From positions 104,075,161-104,139,160 of the forward strand of contig NC_134087.1 of assembly GCF_000715075.1 (NCBI RefSeq): 64,000 nt of DNA, in the 5' to 3' direction. The DNA is from Nicotiana tabacum. Taxonomy: Eukaryota; Streptophyta; Magnoliopsida; Solanales; Solanaceae. The notes beneath the pieces are model-generated. The model searched no databases. It was given only the letters and a program-made list of their open reading frames with translations, and was not told where the DNA came from. Below, in pieces: positions 22,200-34,372 of this stretch. Made by a program: the position numbers and the translations under genes. The stretch's first letter is position 1, and every line of letters begins with the position of its first letter.

Positions 22200-22852
22200 G
22201 GAAGTAATTGCTGAAGAACGGAGGTTGTTTATTTTAAAAGTTGGAGAAGTCAGGAGCCCGCCTGGAGAATGGACGTTGTTAAATTTTAAGTTGGAGTCAG
22301 GAGCCCGCCTGTAGAACGGAGGTTGTTTATTTTAAAAGTTGGAGAAGTCAGGAGCCCGCCTGGAGAATGGAGGTTGTTAAATTTTAAGTTGGAGTCAGGA
22401 GCCCGCCTATAGAATGGAGGTTGTTAAATTTTAAGTTGGAGTCAGGAGCCCGCCTGGAGAATGGAGGTTGTTAAATTTTAAGTTGGAGTCAGGAACCCGC
22501 CTGTAGAATGGAGGTTGTTAAATTTTAAGTTGGAGTCAGGAGCCCGCCTGGAGAATGGAGGTTGTTAAATTTTAATTTGGAGTCAGGAGCCCGCCTGGAG
22601 AATGGAGGTTGTTAAATTTTAAGTTCGTGTCAGGAGCCCGCCTGGAGAATGGAGGTTGTTAAATTTTAAGTTGGAGTCAGGAGCCTGCCTGTAGAATGGA
22701 GGTTGTTAAATTTTAAGTTGGAGTCAGGAGCCCGCCTGGAGAATGGAGGTTGTTAAATTTTAAGTTGGAGGCAGGAGCCCACCTGTAGAACGGAGGTTGT
22801 TATATTTTAAGTTGGAGAAGTCAGGAGCCCGCCTGTAGAATGGAGGTTGTTA
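22200..22852 (+). repeat. 47-bp tandem repeat array, copy B
   Basis: Same monomers in the same order as 4700-5356, including rare variants (for example TTAAGTTCGTGTCAGG and ATTTTAATTTGG units). The array ends at the same abrupt junction with LTR sequence (22852/22853). Identical variant order shows DNA-level duplication of A and B. Confidence 0.92.
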
Positions 22853-25800
22853 CCTGATCTCTTAGATAGCCTAAACGACGCCGTTTAGGCGTCTTCAATC
22901 TGAGCCGCTGATCGAACAGATCAAACGGTCCAGTGCAACCCTGGCTTGGTTTGAAACGACACCGTTTCAAGTGTTTAATCCGAGCCATCCATTTTCTTTG
23001 ATCCAACGGCCTCAAGGCCTCACCACGACCCAATCCACTTCACCCCCGGGCAAACCCATTCCCCAACTTAAACCGAACGACACCGTTCAGTTAAGTGAGT
23101 TGATCCAGGCCGTTGATCGTGCTTGATCCAACGGCCAAGATTAATCCCCCCTCCACTATATAAGCCTAATACCTACCCCAGCCCCCCAAACCAAACACCC
23201 CCCTTTTCTTCCTTGTTCATCGTCTCTCAAATCAGAGACGAACTAGGGCTAACCCTAGCTGCCACCTTACCCCGTCGCCTGAAACCCGGCGGCATCAACG
23301 CCGCCGGCCACCACCTTAACACCATAAGACCATCTGACCACCCCCGTTCCAAATATGTTACTTGTTTGGTTCGAATCTTCCCCCATCTTATCGAATCTTC
23401 ATTTGAAGAATCAAGCCAAACGGAAACCTACACCAACCAACCCTAAATTCATACCAGGTAACCCAGACCTCCCTCATACCATAAATAACTTTGGTCCCGT
23501 TCGAATCTGCCTAGAAACGTTCAAGCCCCAAATTGAATGTGAGAACCCTAGAAAACCAAAACACGGGCTTCGTCCGAAATTAAGAGGGATTTGGGGTTTC
23601 TAACTGACCTTAGTTTAGTGTTCTCAGTTGAGAACACTCGATTAAGGTCCGTTTGACCTCAAAAAATCCAAGCCCAAGTTGGTCCCAAGGTCGTCTGTTT
23701 CTGATCTTTGTCACTGAGGTATTTTTCCCTTCTTTTGTTCTATTTTTGTGTTTATATCTGTTTATTTGTTTAGTTTAAGTTTCACTGATTTTTCAATTTT
23801 CGTCGATTGATTCTATCCATCTTCAATGACCTTTTATTTGGTCGAATTCTTCTGTTCATTGATTAAGTATATGTTGTAAACTGTATAATCAATGCGATTA
23901 GTTTCGTCGATTAGTTGGTTGTATTACGACTCACTGTTTCTGTCAAATGCTACTCGAATCACATGTGGTTTTTTCTGATTGATTGTCGATAATTGTTGTA
24001 CATTATGGCTTGTATAATCGATTAATCAAGTGTCGTCAATTAATTTGCTTGAAAAATTAGAGAAAACATGGTAGTAGTTCCTGGTTGTTTTCCAGTAGGT
24101 TTACCATTTCTTTTTGTTTTCTGTGTTAAATGTGGAATGAATTGAACCTGTTGTTTTCAGTCTTGTTTATTTTAACCAGATTACTCATTCAGTTCTTCAT
24201 AGTTTATCTCATTGCCCTGATTAATACCATTTCGATTTTCTTCTGTTCTTCTGCCTTAAATCATTGTGTCTGAATAGGATTGTGAATTGGATATAGTTGT
24301 AGTTATTTAGGTGTTTAACCAGAAATTAGTTTCAGGTTTGAACTTACATAAATGTAACTTCAGACTTGTAAAGCTTAGGGTAATGAAGTAATAACAATGG
24401 GGACTCAGGGGGTAATTTGGGGAGTCCAAAGGTTTGAAAATGGTTTTGACTGAGTAGTCTATCCAGTAGGGTCCTGGTGTGCTTTAAATTGAACTAGTGC
24501 TTATTGATAGGAGGGACACTAAGGAATAAGAGGTGCTTTTGCTAATTGGAAATTAGCAACAATAGGTAATAATGAAAAGTTAAAATGATTCACATAGTAG
24601 AGGAATATAGTAGCTGGAAAGTAAAAAGAAGTGGAGGGTAATAATAAAAGGGTAATAGTAAAAGAAAAGGGAAGGGCTGAAAGGGTCTACTTTGGGTATA
24701 AAATAGGAGTCATTTGGGGACTAATGGGGGGACTGGATTTTGAGGGGAAAAGTCCAGAGTTTAAGAGTGAATGAAAGCTAAACTTTGAACAAAGGGAAAA
24801 CATTCATAGTTCAAGTTAAAAACCTGGTGGATTTTATCATCAGAATTCAGTAATTTTAAAGTTGAAATAGGCTGACTTTCAAACTAAAAGTGAGGTCTTT
24901 TCTTTACTTCTAAAATACCAGCTGTTCCATTGCCTTTTCGCCCCTGATTCACTCTGTTTTTCTGCCAGTAATTGTTTGGCATTGTTGGTTTTCAAGTAGT
25001 ATTTCCTGAAGTGTGCTATTGGACATCTGTTACTGTTTTATTGCTATTTCTAGGTTTTTCTCCATTGGTTTTCGGGACTGCTGGTTGCCGGATTTTGTTC
25101 CGTTGGTTTTAAGTTGCCTGTTGGTTATTGTTGCTGTTGTTGTTGTCTACTACTGATCTACTAATCCTCGCCTTCTTCTTCTGTTCTATTATCAGGTACA
25201 CTACTTTGAATCACCTCGATGTTTGATTATTGAAGTTGAAATAAAATGGACAGAAGTTTTCTGTATTTAACTATAGAATAATTGTATTTTAGTTAGATAT
25301 TAGTTATGTGTTTCCTGTTATATGAAGGGTAGAGGCATGTAGTATTAAGACTATTTTTGTAAGATCATTGATTAGCAGCTAGATAGGGCATAACGTTAGC
25401 TTACGGACCTAAGATCCTTGAAATGACGTGAATATTAGTCAATACAGTATGCATGTTTAATTTGAGCAGAATTGTTAGATTGTTGAACTATTGGATGTAT
25501 TTCTGTAGGAATTGCATAGTTATCAGTTTCAATTTTGCTAATTCATATATTTAAAATAATGTAGCATCGGAATCACATCCAACTCGAATTGGTAATTAGT
25601 TAATGTGGTGAATCGATTTAATTGGTTGGTAAAATCTAGCTTTGAACTCGCGAATATTGGAATAGAAGTAACTTGAAGTTTGTGATTTTTTGAATCTTGT
25701 TAGTAACAAAGATCCGTAAGTGTTAGGCAAATATAATTGGTTAGTAATTTCGAATAATCCGTAGGCTTGATATATTTGAAGTGCGATTCAATGTAGTAAG

Positions 25801-26879
25801 GCTAAGAATACTAATCCAATAGGTTATTTAAGTTAATGATCAAGCTTAAGCAAACTTTCGTAATCATTAGTAATTAAGGTTGGCTTAGTTTCAAGTAGTT
25901 GAAAACAATTAGTTCCAACGGTTCATTTCATCTAACAATGTGGGTTTAAATTAGTTATAGGATAATTAGTTTCTTTTGAATATATATTGTTTGTCAATTC
26001 CGTATTTATTTATAATTTCAATTTCGGTAGTATTGGCTTATAGAATAAGGCATGAAATAATCTCCTTTTACGCAAGTTTGATTGCAATCTTCCGGTTGTG
26101 TTTGCTTTAATCCGATAAATAAGTGATGGCCTTTTCAAGTGTGTAATTAACTAGGATTTTTCTCTTTTATTTTAGAGACAAACTTAAATAGAAAATGTAG
26201 TCACTTTAGGAATGTCCTTTTAAAAATAAATGAGGCGTGCCTCGCCAAAATAAAACGTACAAGCGGCGAGACCCTCTATTTTTAATAGCTATATAGCTTT
26301 CGGGAGAATCCGTTTAGTGAATATCCACGGCCTTCGCCGAATTAATAACACGATAGTCTCTTTAGGCGCATGTTTAATAATCTTACCTTTCTTAAATTCG
26401 GGTGTGCATTTCATGCGACCCAAATCCAAATCCCAAAATGTCGAATCAAATGTGTTCAGGATTGCGGGTGCATTTCATGTGACGCAATCCAAAGACATGT
26501 TTCAAACGACGTTCAAATTTCTTTAATAATTTGAATAAAAGCGGTTCATGGTTGGAATTCGCACATAAGTTCATATTTGTATAAAATCAGATAATTAAGC
26601 CGAATATAACAGTTGAGCGACTGTGCTAGAACCACAAAATTTGGGAATGCCTAACACCTTCCCCCGGGTTAACAGAATTCCTTATCCGGATTTCTGGTTC
26701 ATGGACTGTAAAACAGAGTCATTCTTTTCCTCGATTCAGGATTAAACCGGTGACTTGGGACACTATAAATCTCCCAAGTGGCGACTCTGATTCTTTAATA
26801 ATAATCTCGTTTCAATTGTCCTTTAATTGGAAAAACTCCCTTGTACCCTTGCGGGTGTAGTGAAAAAGGAGGTGTGACA
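22853..26879 (+). repeat. LTR2', chimeric 5'-truncated LTR shared by copies B and C
   Basis: 4027 bp. Left of about 24935 it follows LTR1' at nearly all differences (for example CCAGCTGTTCC, TGCCTTTTCG). Right of 24946 it follows LTR3 (CCCCTGATTC, AGTAATTGTTTGG, AGAGGCATGTAGTATT). It is therefore a recombinant. It lacks the first ~525 bp of LTR, like LTR1', and ends GTGTGACA before the primer-binding site of copy C. TATATAA is at 23157-23163. No gene was seen. Confidence 0.9.
22870..23638 (+). promoter_or_regulatory. LTR2' promoter palindromes, TATA box and start-site hairpins
   Basis: Same series as 5374-6142, offset 17496: four upstream inverted repeats, TATATAA at 23157-23163, and four downstream perfect hairpins, ending with the 10-bp arms at 23617-23638. 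Confidence 0.6.
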
Positions 26880-26883
26880 GCTC

Positions 26884-26901
26884 TGGCGACTCTGCTGGGG
26901 A
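26884..26901 (+). other. Primer-binding site of copy C
   Basis: TGGCGACTCTGCTGGGGA begins 4 nt after the LTR2' end. The spacer reads GCTC here and GCAA in copy B. Confidence 0.85.
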
Positions 26902-28091
26902 ATGAACCCAGAATCTCTGGTTCAGGGTTCAAGAATTCGAGCTTAGAATAATTGTTATATTTGGCTTTATTTATTATCTGATTTTATTACATGTTTGGGC
27001 CCAATGTGCTAATTGTTGCTTTTACCACTTTGTTATTCTGTGAATTGTATATAAATTGTTACGAAACCCGTCTTCCCTCTGAGTCTTCTAAATCATGAAG
27101 AAGGGTGCACTTTGTGTGACTTCTTTTCTGTTTAGAGTCAATCCCATTTTTTAGAACGAGGTTCGGATAAGTTGCTAAGCCGGTGAAGCTTCTGTATTAC
27201 CGGTACGCTGCCTCCTCCTCGGCTCGAGTTGTCCGCTCGGGTAAGCCAGGTTTAGAACAATACACTCAGGTTTTTTTAAACCTAGTATGACAAAACCACA
27301 TGTCGGATCCCTAGTAGGAACGTTTGTTTGCATCATGTGCATTTGACTTTGGAGACTCAACACAGGGGTTGGGTCTGTCTAGGACAGGTATACCTGAAAT
27401 AAAAAAGACCATCATGATGCATCTTACTTGCTACATGTGCATTTATATGCTTCGGACTCGCATGCTAACCAGCTTTTAAATAGTGGGAAAAATGAAAAAA
27501 AATGATGAAAAAAAGAAGAGAAATAGCAGTGTAGAGGGTTAAGAGAGTTAATCACTAGTTTTAAAAATACCAATGCCCGAATAGTGTCGAAATTCTGCCA
27601 AATTTTTTAGAAAATGAAAAAAAAAGTTTTATTTTAAATAGTTTGTTTTATTCAGAAAGCAAAAAAAAAGTCTTTATTTTTAGTTTGTCTTGTTTTCAAA
27701 ATAGTTTATTTAGAAAAAAAATAGTCTATTTTATTTGCCCGAACCATGTCGGTTTGATTCTCACCGGATGTGAGATACGTAGGCAACCCTTATCGGGTTC
27801 AACTTCCCTTTTTGAAAAAATACCCAGAAAAGAGTCTTAAATAAATCAAGTGATGCTGTTTTTGTCAAAAATAGTCAAATGTTCCCGAAAGGAACGCCGG
27901 ATGGCTGACTTCGCATAAACGGCCGCTTTTGATCATCCTTTAGAGTTTTTGATCGGTTGATCCTCACCGGCTTAATCCCCGAAGTGCTGAAAGTCCGTGT
28001 TCGGAAAATCGGATCTTTCTTTCTGAAAATATAGTCAAATCATTTTTCGAGTCAAACAATTTTTTTGCTTTTGCTTAAATCACCTTAATAA
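26902..28091 (+). other. Untranslated leader of copy C
   Basis: About 1.2 kb without a credible gene. It matches the copy B leader, with a short extra segment near 27853-27890. It holds the structured motif at 27738-27797. Confidence 0.7.
27738..27797 (+). ncRNA. Recurrent stem-loop motif, copy C leader
   Basis: Outer CCCGA (27738-27742) / TCGGG (27793-27797) and inner TCTCAC (27759-27764) / GTGAGA (27770-27775) are both kept. The left box has decayed to GAACCATG, while the right box GATACGTAGGCAACC is perfect. Confidence 0.5.
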
Positions 28092-30145
28092 ATGTGCAGG
28101 ATGAGCACAAGTGAAAACAAACCCTTCACCGTCTTTAGCAAGGTCCCTCCCCAGCTCCATATGTGGTGGGACGATTTGGGAAAAAGCAGCAAAGAAATAG
28201 TGGTCAGAGTCTTGGGGGGTCTCATCAGTCTACTAAAAGTCGAGGCAAGGACGGATGTCATCGAGGCTTTGATACCATTTTGGGACCCGACCCGAAATGT
28301 ATTTCGCTTTGTGGATTTTGAGCTTACACCCACACTGGAGGAAGTAGTAGGATATGCGGGTATGAATGGGAATATGAGAAACCAGTATCTGTTGTCACCA
28401 AGGCCGATATCGCCACACCGATTTCTGGGCTTGTTAAATATCAGCCGGACTATGCAAAATAATAATTTATCAAAAGGATGTTGCGCTCTTCAGTTCTTAT
28501 ATCAGCGTTATGGTAATCCGTGGGGTTTTGACGAGCCAACTTTGGGACTGACTCACGCCGGAAACAGAGTTAAATGGGAAGCAAGACGAACCTTGGCATT
28601 CATAACAACATTCTTGGGAATCATGGTTTGCCCACGAGACGACAAGAAAATATAGATAGGTCTCGTGGGGATGGTTGATGTCGCAATGAAAAGGGCTGAC
28701 GGCACTATAGTTCCCCTGATTTTATCGGAAATATACCGAGCATTGACCGTGTGTAAGGAGGGAGGAAGTTTTTTCCAAGGTTGCCATCTGTTACTTCAGT
28801 TGTGGATACAAGAACATCTCTGCCATCGAGTGGGGTATATGAACTTCGGGTTGACTGGTTTAAACTGCATTGAAAAGTTTGAAAAGCGGGTAACGGGTGT
28901 TGCGTTCCCCGAGGGTACTGGAGATTGGTTTATACGACTGAGATCACTAACGGCGGACCAAATTGAATGGGCGTTTGGGTGGTTGCCCGCTACTGAAGCA
29001 ATATACATGTCGGCCAAAGAATGTTATGTTCTTCTGATGGGTGTCCGTAGTATCCAACCATACGCTCCCCATCGGGTATTGCGTCAATTGGGAAGGTTCC
29101 AGATTATCCCTCATGATGAAGATTTGAGCAAGCATACCATCGAGCTAAGACCGAATGCCACAGTCCCGGAAGATACAATTCGCAAATTGTGGCATGAATG
29201 CAGATTCCTTGAGCCCAAAACTATGGTGCGAGATTTAGCCAAAGGCGAGGTGGACCCGAAGTATGATGCATGGTTTGGAAAAAGGTTCCGGATTCGTCAA
29301 AGGACTGCTAAAAGAGCCCATGTCCAGCAATTCACGAATGACTCGCAAGAATAATGGGGTTGGCTGGCAAGAGAAGAAGGCTATCAGGTTGAAATTGGCA
29401 AGCTAATACAGCAAATTGAGGATTTGGAATTTGAAAATAGTCTGCAAGTTGACGCCGATTGGGGATAAAAGAGCAAATTGGCCAAAGAAAATAAGGCGTT
29501 GAAAGCCCAAATCCGACAAGGAGAGACGCTGACAAACAACAAAGGAGTCGGTCGGATGAGCGGTTAATAAAAGGGTTGAAAAAGGAAATCGGTGAGCGCC
29601 GAGATGATTTGAAGAAATCTGAGGATACCATAGCACAAATCCGGGCACAATGGGCAAAAAGAACAAAAGAGCGCACACAGTACTTGCAGCAGGTGAAGAA
29701 GGAATATGAAAGAACCATGGCCAAACTAAAGAGAAAAATGACCACCCTTGAGGACAAGGCAGCTAAGCAAGCTGAAGCTTATGAAATCGAAAGTGGACAC
29801 TGTTACGATTTACTGGCTCGAATGGAAGATGAAATACGGCAGCTGCAAAGGCAGCATCTCCAGGATTCTCAGGTTTTGTGGGGCCGTAGTGATCAGATAA
29901 GGCGCCTGCATATAGAAAAAGGTCAAACCAGGAACAAGATTTGGACTATTGCCCATGCCATCATTAGGAGATGTCGAATGTGTGAAGACATGACCCGCAC
30001 TACCTTCTTGTCAGCAGTAATGATTTTTGTCAAATGGATAATGTACGAACTGGAGCAACTTGAAAGGGATATCACACCTAAGCCCGCGGCAAGGCCGAAC
30101 GATGCCTCGCGGGCACCAACTTTTGGAGCTTTAATGTATTCATAG
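28092..30145 (+). pseudogene. ORF1 upstream of gag (function unknown), copy C
   Basis: The counterpart of 10486-12542. The N-terminal globular part is in one frame to 29354, apart from TAG 28653-28655 and TAA 29352-29354. It lacks copy B's early frameshifts, so it shows the native reading: SRTMQNNNLSKGCCALQFLY is continuous here. A frame change near 29355-29576, with a TAA near 29466, breaks the coiled-coil part. That part then reads from 29576 to LMYS-stop at 30145. The role is unknown; a structural or Gag-accessory role is only a guess from the coiled coil and position. Confidence 0.75.
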
Positions 30146-30715
30146 TTCGAGTCAGTATTTTTGTTTTTAGAGTCTGTTGTCTGTCTGTATGTTCTCTTTT
30201 GCATCAAAATGTGTCAGTAGTTTTTTTAGAGTCTGTACTTGGTTTTACTTCGGGTTTGTTCTCCTTTCCATAAAAAAATGTTTAGTTTGTATTATAATGT
30301 TTCAGTAAGGAAAATGGAAAATTCCCAAGAAAAAAATTTGCTTTTGCACTTATGTGGTAGAACTACGCCCGGTCTGATTTATGCGGGGACATGATACGTA
30401 GGCAATCCACATAAGATTCGACCATCACTAAAGAAAAAAAAGAGAAAAGTCATTGTGAATAAAAGAAAGGAAAAAAGGACATAAAAAGAGAGAGTAAGCC
30501 GGGATGACGCATGCAATCAAAGCAAAAACATGTTAGAAATGGTTAAACTGCCTAGGAACATTGCATTCCCCAACATGAAATTACAATATGTGTTAAGCTC
30601 TAACGCTAACAAGTTTGTTGTTTATCAGAGAAAGATTTCGAAACAGTTAGCTCGTTAGAACGTTCTGGCAGATTACCATTACCACACAAGATCTAAAGGG
30701 CCCATTCCGGAAAGT
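30146..30715 (+). other. Spacer between ORF1 and gag, copy C
   Basis: 570 bp without a gene, with the structured motif at 30349-30415. Confidence 0.7.
30349..30415 (+). ncRNA. Recurrent stem-loop motif, ORF1-gag spacer, copy C
   Basis: Outer stem CTTATGTGG (30349-30357) / CCACATAAG (30407-30415) is perfect. GAACTACG is at 30360 and GATACGTAGGC is present. The only change from copy B inside the motif is in the unpaired link after the left stem (TAG for CAG). Confidence 0.6.
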
Positions 30716-33700
30716 ATGTCTGGTTCGGAAAAAAGTAGTGAGGAGGAAAAGACGGAGATGTAAATGATGAATGAGGAAGTATACAAGTTGAGACAAGAGA
30801 TAACTGGGATGCACTTAGCTTGGGCTAAGGGACAAACATCACCAATACTTCCCCCTACTCCTACCCTCTCACCGGCTTGGACTCCGGAATACCCTTCCAC
30901 TGGTCCATCAACGAGCTTCCCCATTTCCCAATACTATCAGGGGGAAACTTCCTATAATCCCCAAGCTCCACCACCCAAACAAAACCCTCCTCCACCCGCC
31001 ACATTGCAAAAATCGTCCGATGAACCAGTGTTTCAGGTTCACGACAACCAATACTATCCTCCCGAACTTACCTTCAAAGCACCCGAGCCATACACTTACA
31101 CCCCTCACCTTCAGCTCCCGGCAGAAACTAAGAGGCCGGCTAAATATCCGGAGCAGGACGAAGTGATTCGTAAAGTGAAAAGCCTGGAGATATCCTTCAG
31201 GAATATACATGGATTGGGCAGCCAAGTTAGTGTGGCCTACAAAGATTTGTGTCCCTTCCCCGATGTTCAATTGTCGGCAGGTTTTAAGATGCCAAAGTTT
31301 GATCTATATGAGGGACATGTGATCGCATGGCACATCTACGAGGTTTCTGTAGTAAGATGAGAGGGGCAGGTGGAAAGGATGAGCTGCTGATAGCTTATTT
31401 TGGTCAAAGTCTAAGCGGGTCCGCACTGGAATGGTACACGAGGCAGGATCCTAGCAGGTGGTATACTTGGGATGATCTAGCACAAGCATTTGCAGGTCAC
31501 TTCCAGTATAACCTTGAGATCGTCCCTGACCGTCTCACACTGTTGAAACTTGAGAAAAAGCCTGGAGAGAGCTTCAGGGAATTCGGATTCCGTTGGAGAG
31601 AACAAGCAGCAAAAGTCGATCCACCAATGAGGGAAGGAGAAATGGTGGACTACTTCTTACAAACTTTGGAGCCAACTTACTTTGGTCACCTGGTGACGTC
31701 AGTTGGTAAATCTTTCAACGAAGTAGTAAAAATGGGCGGTATGGTTGAAGAGGGACTCAGGTCCAACAAGATAATGAGTTATTCGGCAATCAAGGCCACA
31801 ACTCAGGCTATCCAAAGCGGCACGGGAGGTGCACTCGGGAAAAAGAAGAGAGAGGAGGTCGCAACAGTTGAAGCATGTACTTGGTCCAGATCAAGAGGTC
31901 CTTCCCCTCGCTACCAACCCAGACCCCATCACCCAAATTACCCACACACTCCATACAACCTTCCATAACCCTATTATCCACCACAAGAACCACATTTCTC
32001 CATCCATCATGCCCAAACTTAAACCCATCCTCCGACTCGCCCACAATGGCGTGCGCCGTTTCCCCAGAATACATATCCACCTCCACAAAACACATACCCA
32101 CCTCCACAAAACACATATCCACCACCAAAAGCCTACAGGAATACTACGGGGCCAGGCTTCCGTGGGAATCAGACTTTCAGGAACGAAAGGGTATAGAGGT
32201 CGAGAACATTCACTCCGTTGGGAGAAACCTATACTACACTGTTCCACAAATTGAGACAGTTAGGCCTATTGAGTCCTGTTGAGCCCAAATTGCCAAATCC
32301 CCTGCCCAAAAATCTGGATCACTCGGTAAGCTGTGAATATTGTTCGGGGGCTCCCGGGCATGATACTAAGAAGTGTTGGAAGTTGAAGACTGTCGTACAA
32401 GAGCTTATTGACACGAATAGGATCGAGGTTCAGGCACCAGAGGCACCCAACATCAATGAGAACCAGCTGTCGGTGCACCATGAGGCCCACATGATCGAAC
32501 TAGTGCACGAAGGATGGGAGCCCAAGAAACCCTCACAAACGATAATGATGATTCATACTAGTCCAAACGAAAAGCCGACCAGTGGAAAGGCAGCGGTGCA
32601 GTTAGGAAGGGTAGATGACAAGCCAGTTGTGGTAATAGGGAAAGGTACGTATGTTGTTGCGAATAAGCCGGAGCCGGTCAAGGTAGTGCTGTAGGGAGTA
32701 CCAAGCGCACCAGCGTTAGTTGTGAAGGCGGCCCGCGTAGAACCAGTTGTTATCAGGCCAGTAATGCAGTTGCCGATAACAAGTGAGAAAGCTGTGCCAT
32801 GGAGCTACAGTTAAGTGATGGTGATGCATAAGGGGAAGGAGGTTGTGGAACAAGTATGCGAGGCCCAGGGGTTAACTCGTTCGGGAAGGTGTTTTGCTCC
32901 CGCAGAATTGAGAAGGGCCAATCCAATAACAATAAAGAAGCCAGTGACGGAGGAAGAAGCAGAGGAGTTTTTGAAGAAGATGAAGGCGCAAGACTACTCC
33001 ATTGTGGAACAGTTGAGGAAGACCCCGACACAGATCTCATTGTTATCCTTGTTGATCCATTCAGATGAGCATCGTCAGGTATTAATGAAAATCCTGAACG
33101 AAGCCCACGTTTCGAATAAGATCTCTATGAACCATCTGGAGAAAATAGCAAACAAAATTTTTGAGGTCAACGGGGTCACTTTTTCAGACGATGAGTTGCC
33201 CGTGGAAGGTACAGAACATAATAGGGCCCTCTATTTGACTGTGAAGTGTGAAGACTCGGTAGTCACCCGAGTACTGATTGATAATGGCTCCAGTGCCAAT
33301 ATCTGTCCTTTGGCCATATTGAACAAACTGAAGGTCGATGGTGACCGGATTCACAAGAACATCATCTTTGTTCGAGGGTTTGATGGTGGTGGTACAGACA
33401 CAGTAGGTGACATCATACTTGAGTTAACAATTGGTCCAGTCGAGTTCACCATAGAGTTTCAAGTGTTAGACGTGGAGGTGTCATATAATCTTCTGTTGGG
33501 ATGACCCTAGATCCACGCCGCCAAAGAAGTGCCTTCTACACTTCATCAGGTGGTCAAATTCGAATGGGATCGACAAGAGATTGTGGTACACGGGGATGAT
33601 GGTACAGGTGCCGTTAGTGATGCCATTGTGCCCTTCATAGAAACCGACGATGACAAGGGCCCATGGGTTTACCAGGTTTTTGACGCAGTCTTAGTAGACA

Positions 33701-34191
33701 AAATTCCTGAGGGCGGGGGCCTTTCATTTCCCAGAATAGCAGCTGCAACCTTCATGATAGCCTCGGAAATGTTAAACAACGGGTTTGTACCAGGAAAAGG
33801 TTTGGGGATTGATCTGCAGGGAATTGTCCAGCCAGTTTCTTAGCCCAAGAACCTGGATACTTTTGTGTTAGGATTCAAGCCTACCGCAGTGGATGTAAAG
33901 AGAGCTCGCAAGTTGAAGAAAAGAGGCTGGGTCCTTCCCAAGCCAATTCCACACCTGTCCAGATCTTTTGTCAGGCCGAGCATCAAAAAGCAATTGCTTT
34001 CCAAAGTTCTCGGACCACTGATTGGGCCGGATGGAGATTTGAATGAAGGCTTTGAAAGGCTGTTCGTTGATGTCAACATGATAGAAGCTGGAGAAGGTTC
34101 CAGTAAGGCAGACATATAGTTTGTGGGGCCTAGGGCCAATACCAACAATTGGATAACTACTCCCCTTCCTACTCGGAGGGAGTCTTGGTAG
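30716..34191 (+). pseudogene. gag-protease, copy C
   Basis: Starts MSGSEKS at 30716. TAA 30761-30763 is followed by reading to 31360, then the same 1-bp frameshift as copy B (near 31320) into AHLRGFCSKM. The capsid region reads to TAA at 31966-31968. The zinc knuckle is near 32335-32385. Later in-frame stops are at 32692-32694, near 32812, TGA 33502-33504, TAG 33841-33843 and TAG 34117-34119. The protease motif VLIDNGSSANICPL is intact near 33270-33310. The G-patch-like GKGLGIDLQG is near 33795-33825. The final codons ESW-TAG are at 34191. The N-terminal Pro-rich part is 27 bp shorter than in B. Confidence 0.85.
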
Positions 34192-34372
34192 TGGGCTTTG
34201 ATTTTTCTTTCTTGTCTTTGGATTATTCCAGGGTTGTAATCCAGATTTATTTTTGTTGTGTTCATCAAAGTGTGAAACCTTATTATCCCGTAATTCAATA
34301 AAATAAAAAAGTTTCTTCTTCATTCCTTATTTTATTTTAATTTTGGTTTTCTTCTTTTCTTTTTCTGTAAAG
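34188..34372 (+). other. Putative 185-bp intron between gag-pro and pol, copy C
   Basis: Same donor (TGG TAG overlapping GTAGTG) and same length as in copy B. The acceptor reads TGTAAAG instead of TGTACAG. The spliced frame stays open for about 66 codons, to TGA at 34572-34574, although it is intergenic by ORF logic; that supports it being coding. Confidence 0.6.

Larger units (their letters stand above)
9317..22852 (+). mobile_element. Ogre/Tat-like gypsy element, copy B internal region
   Basis: This is a full internal region: primer-binding site, leader, ORF1, spacer, gag-pro, putative intron, pol, 3' UTR and 47-bp repeats, bounded by LTR1' and LTR2'. Its pol-to-LTR part is a near-exact duplicate of copy A. 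It has lost the polypurine tract and the first ~525 bp of its 3' LTR, so it cannot prime plus-strand DNA normally. Every ORF carries at least one stop or frameshift. Confidence 0.9.
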
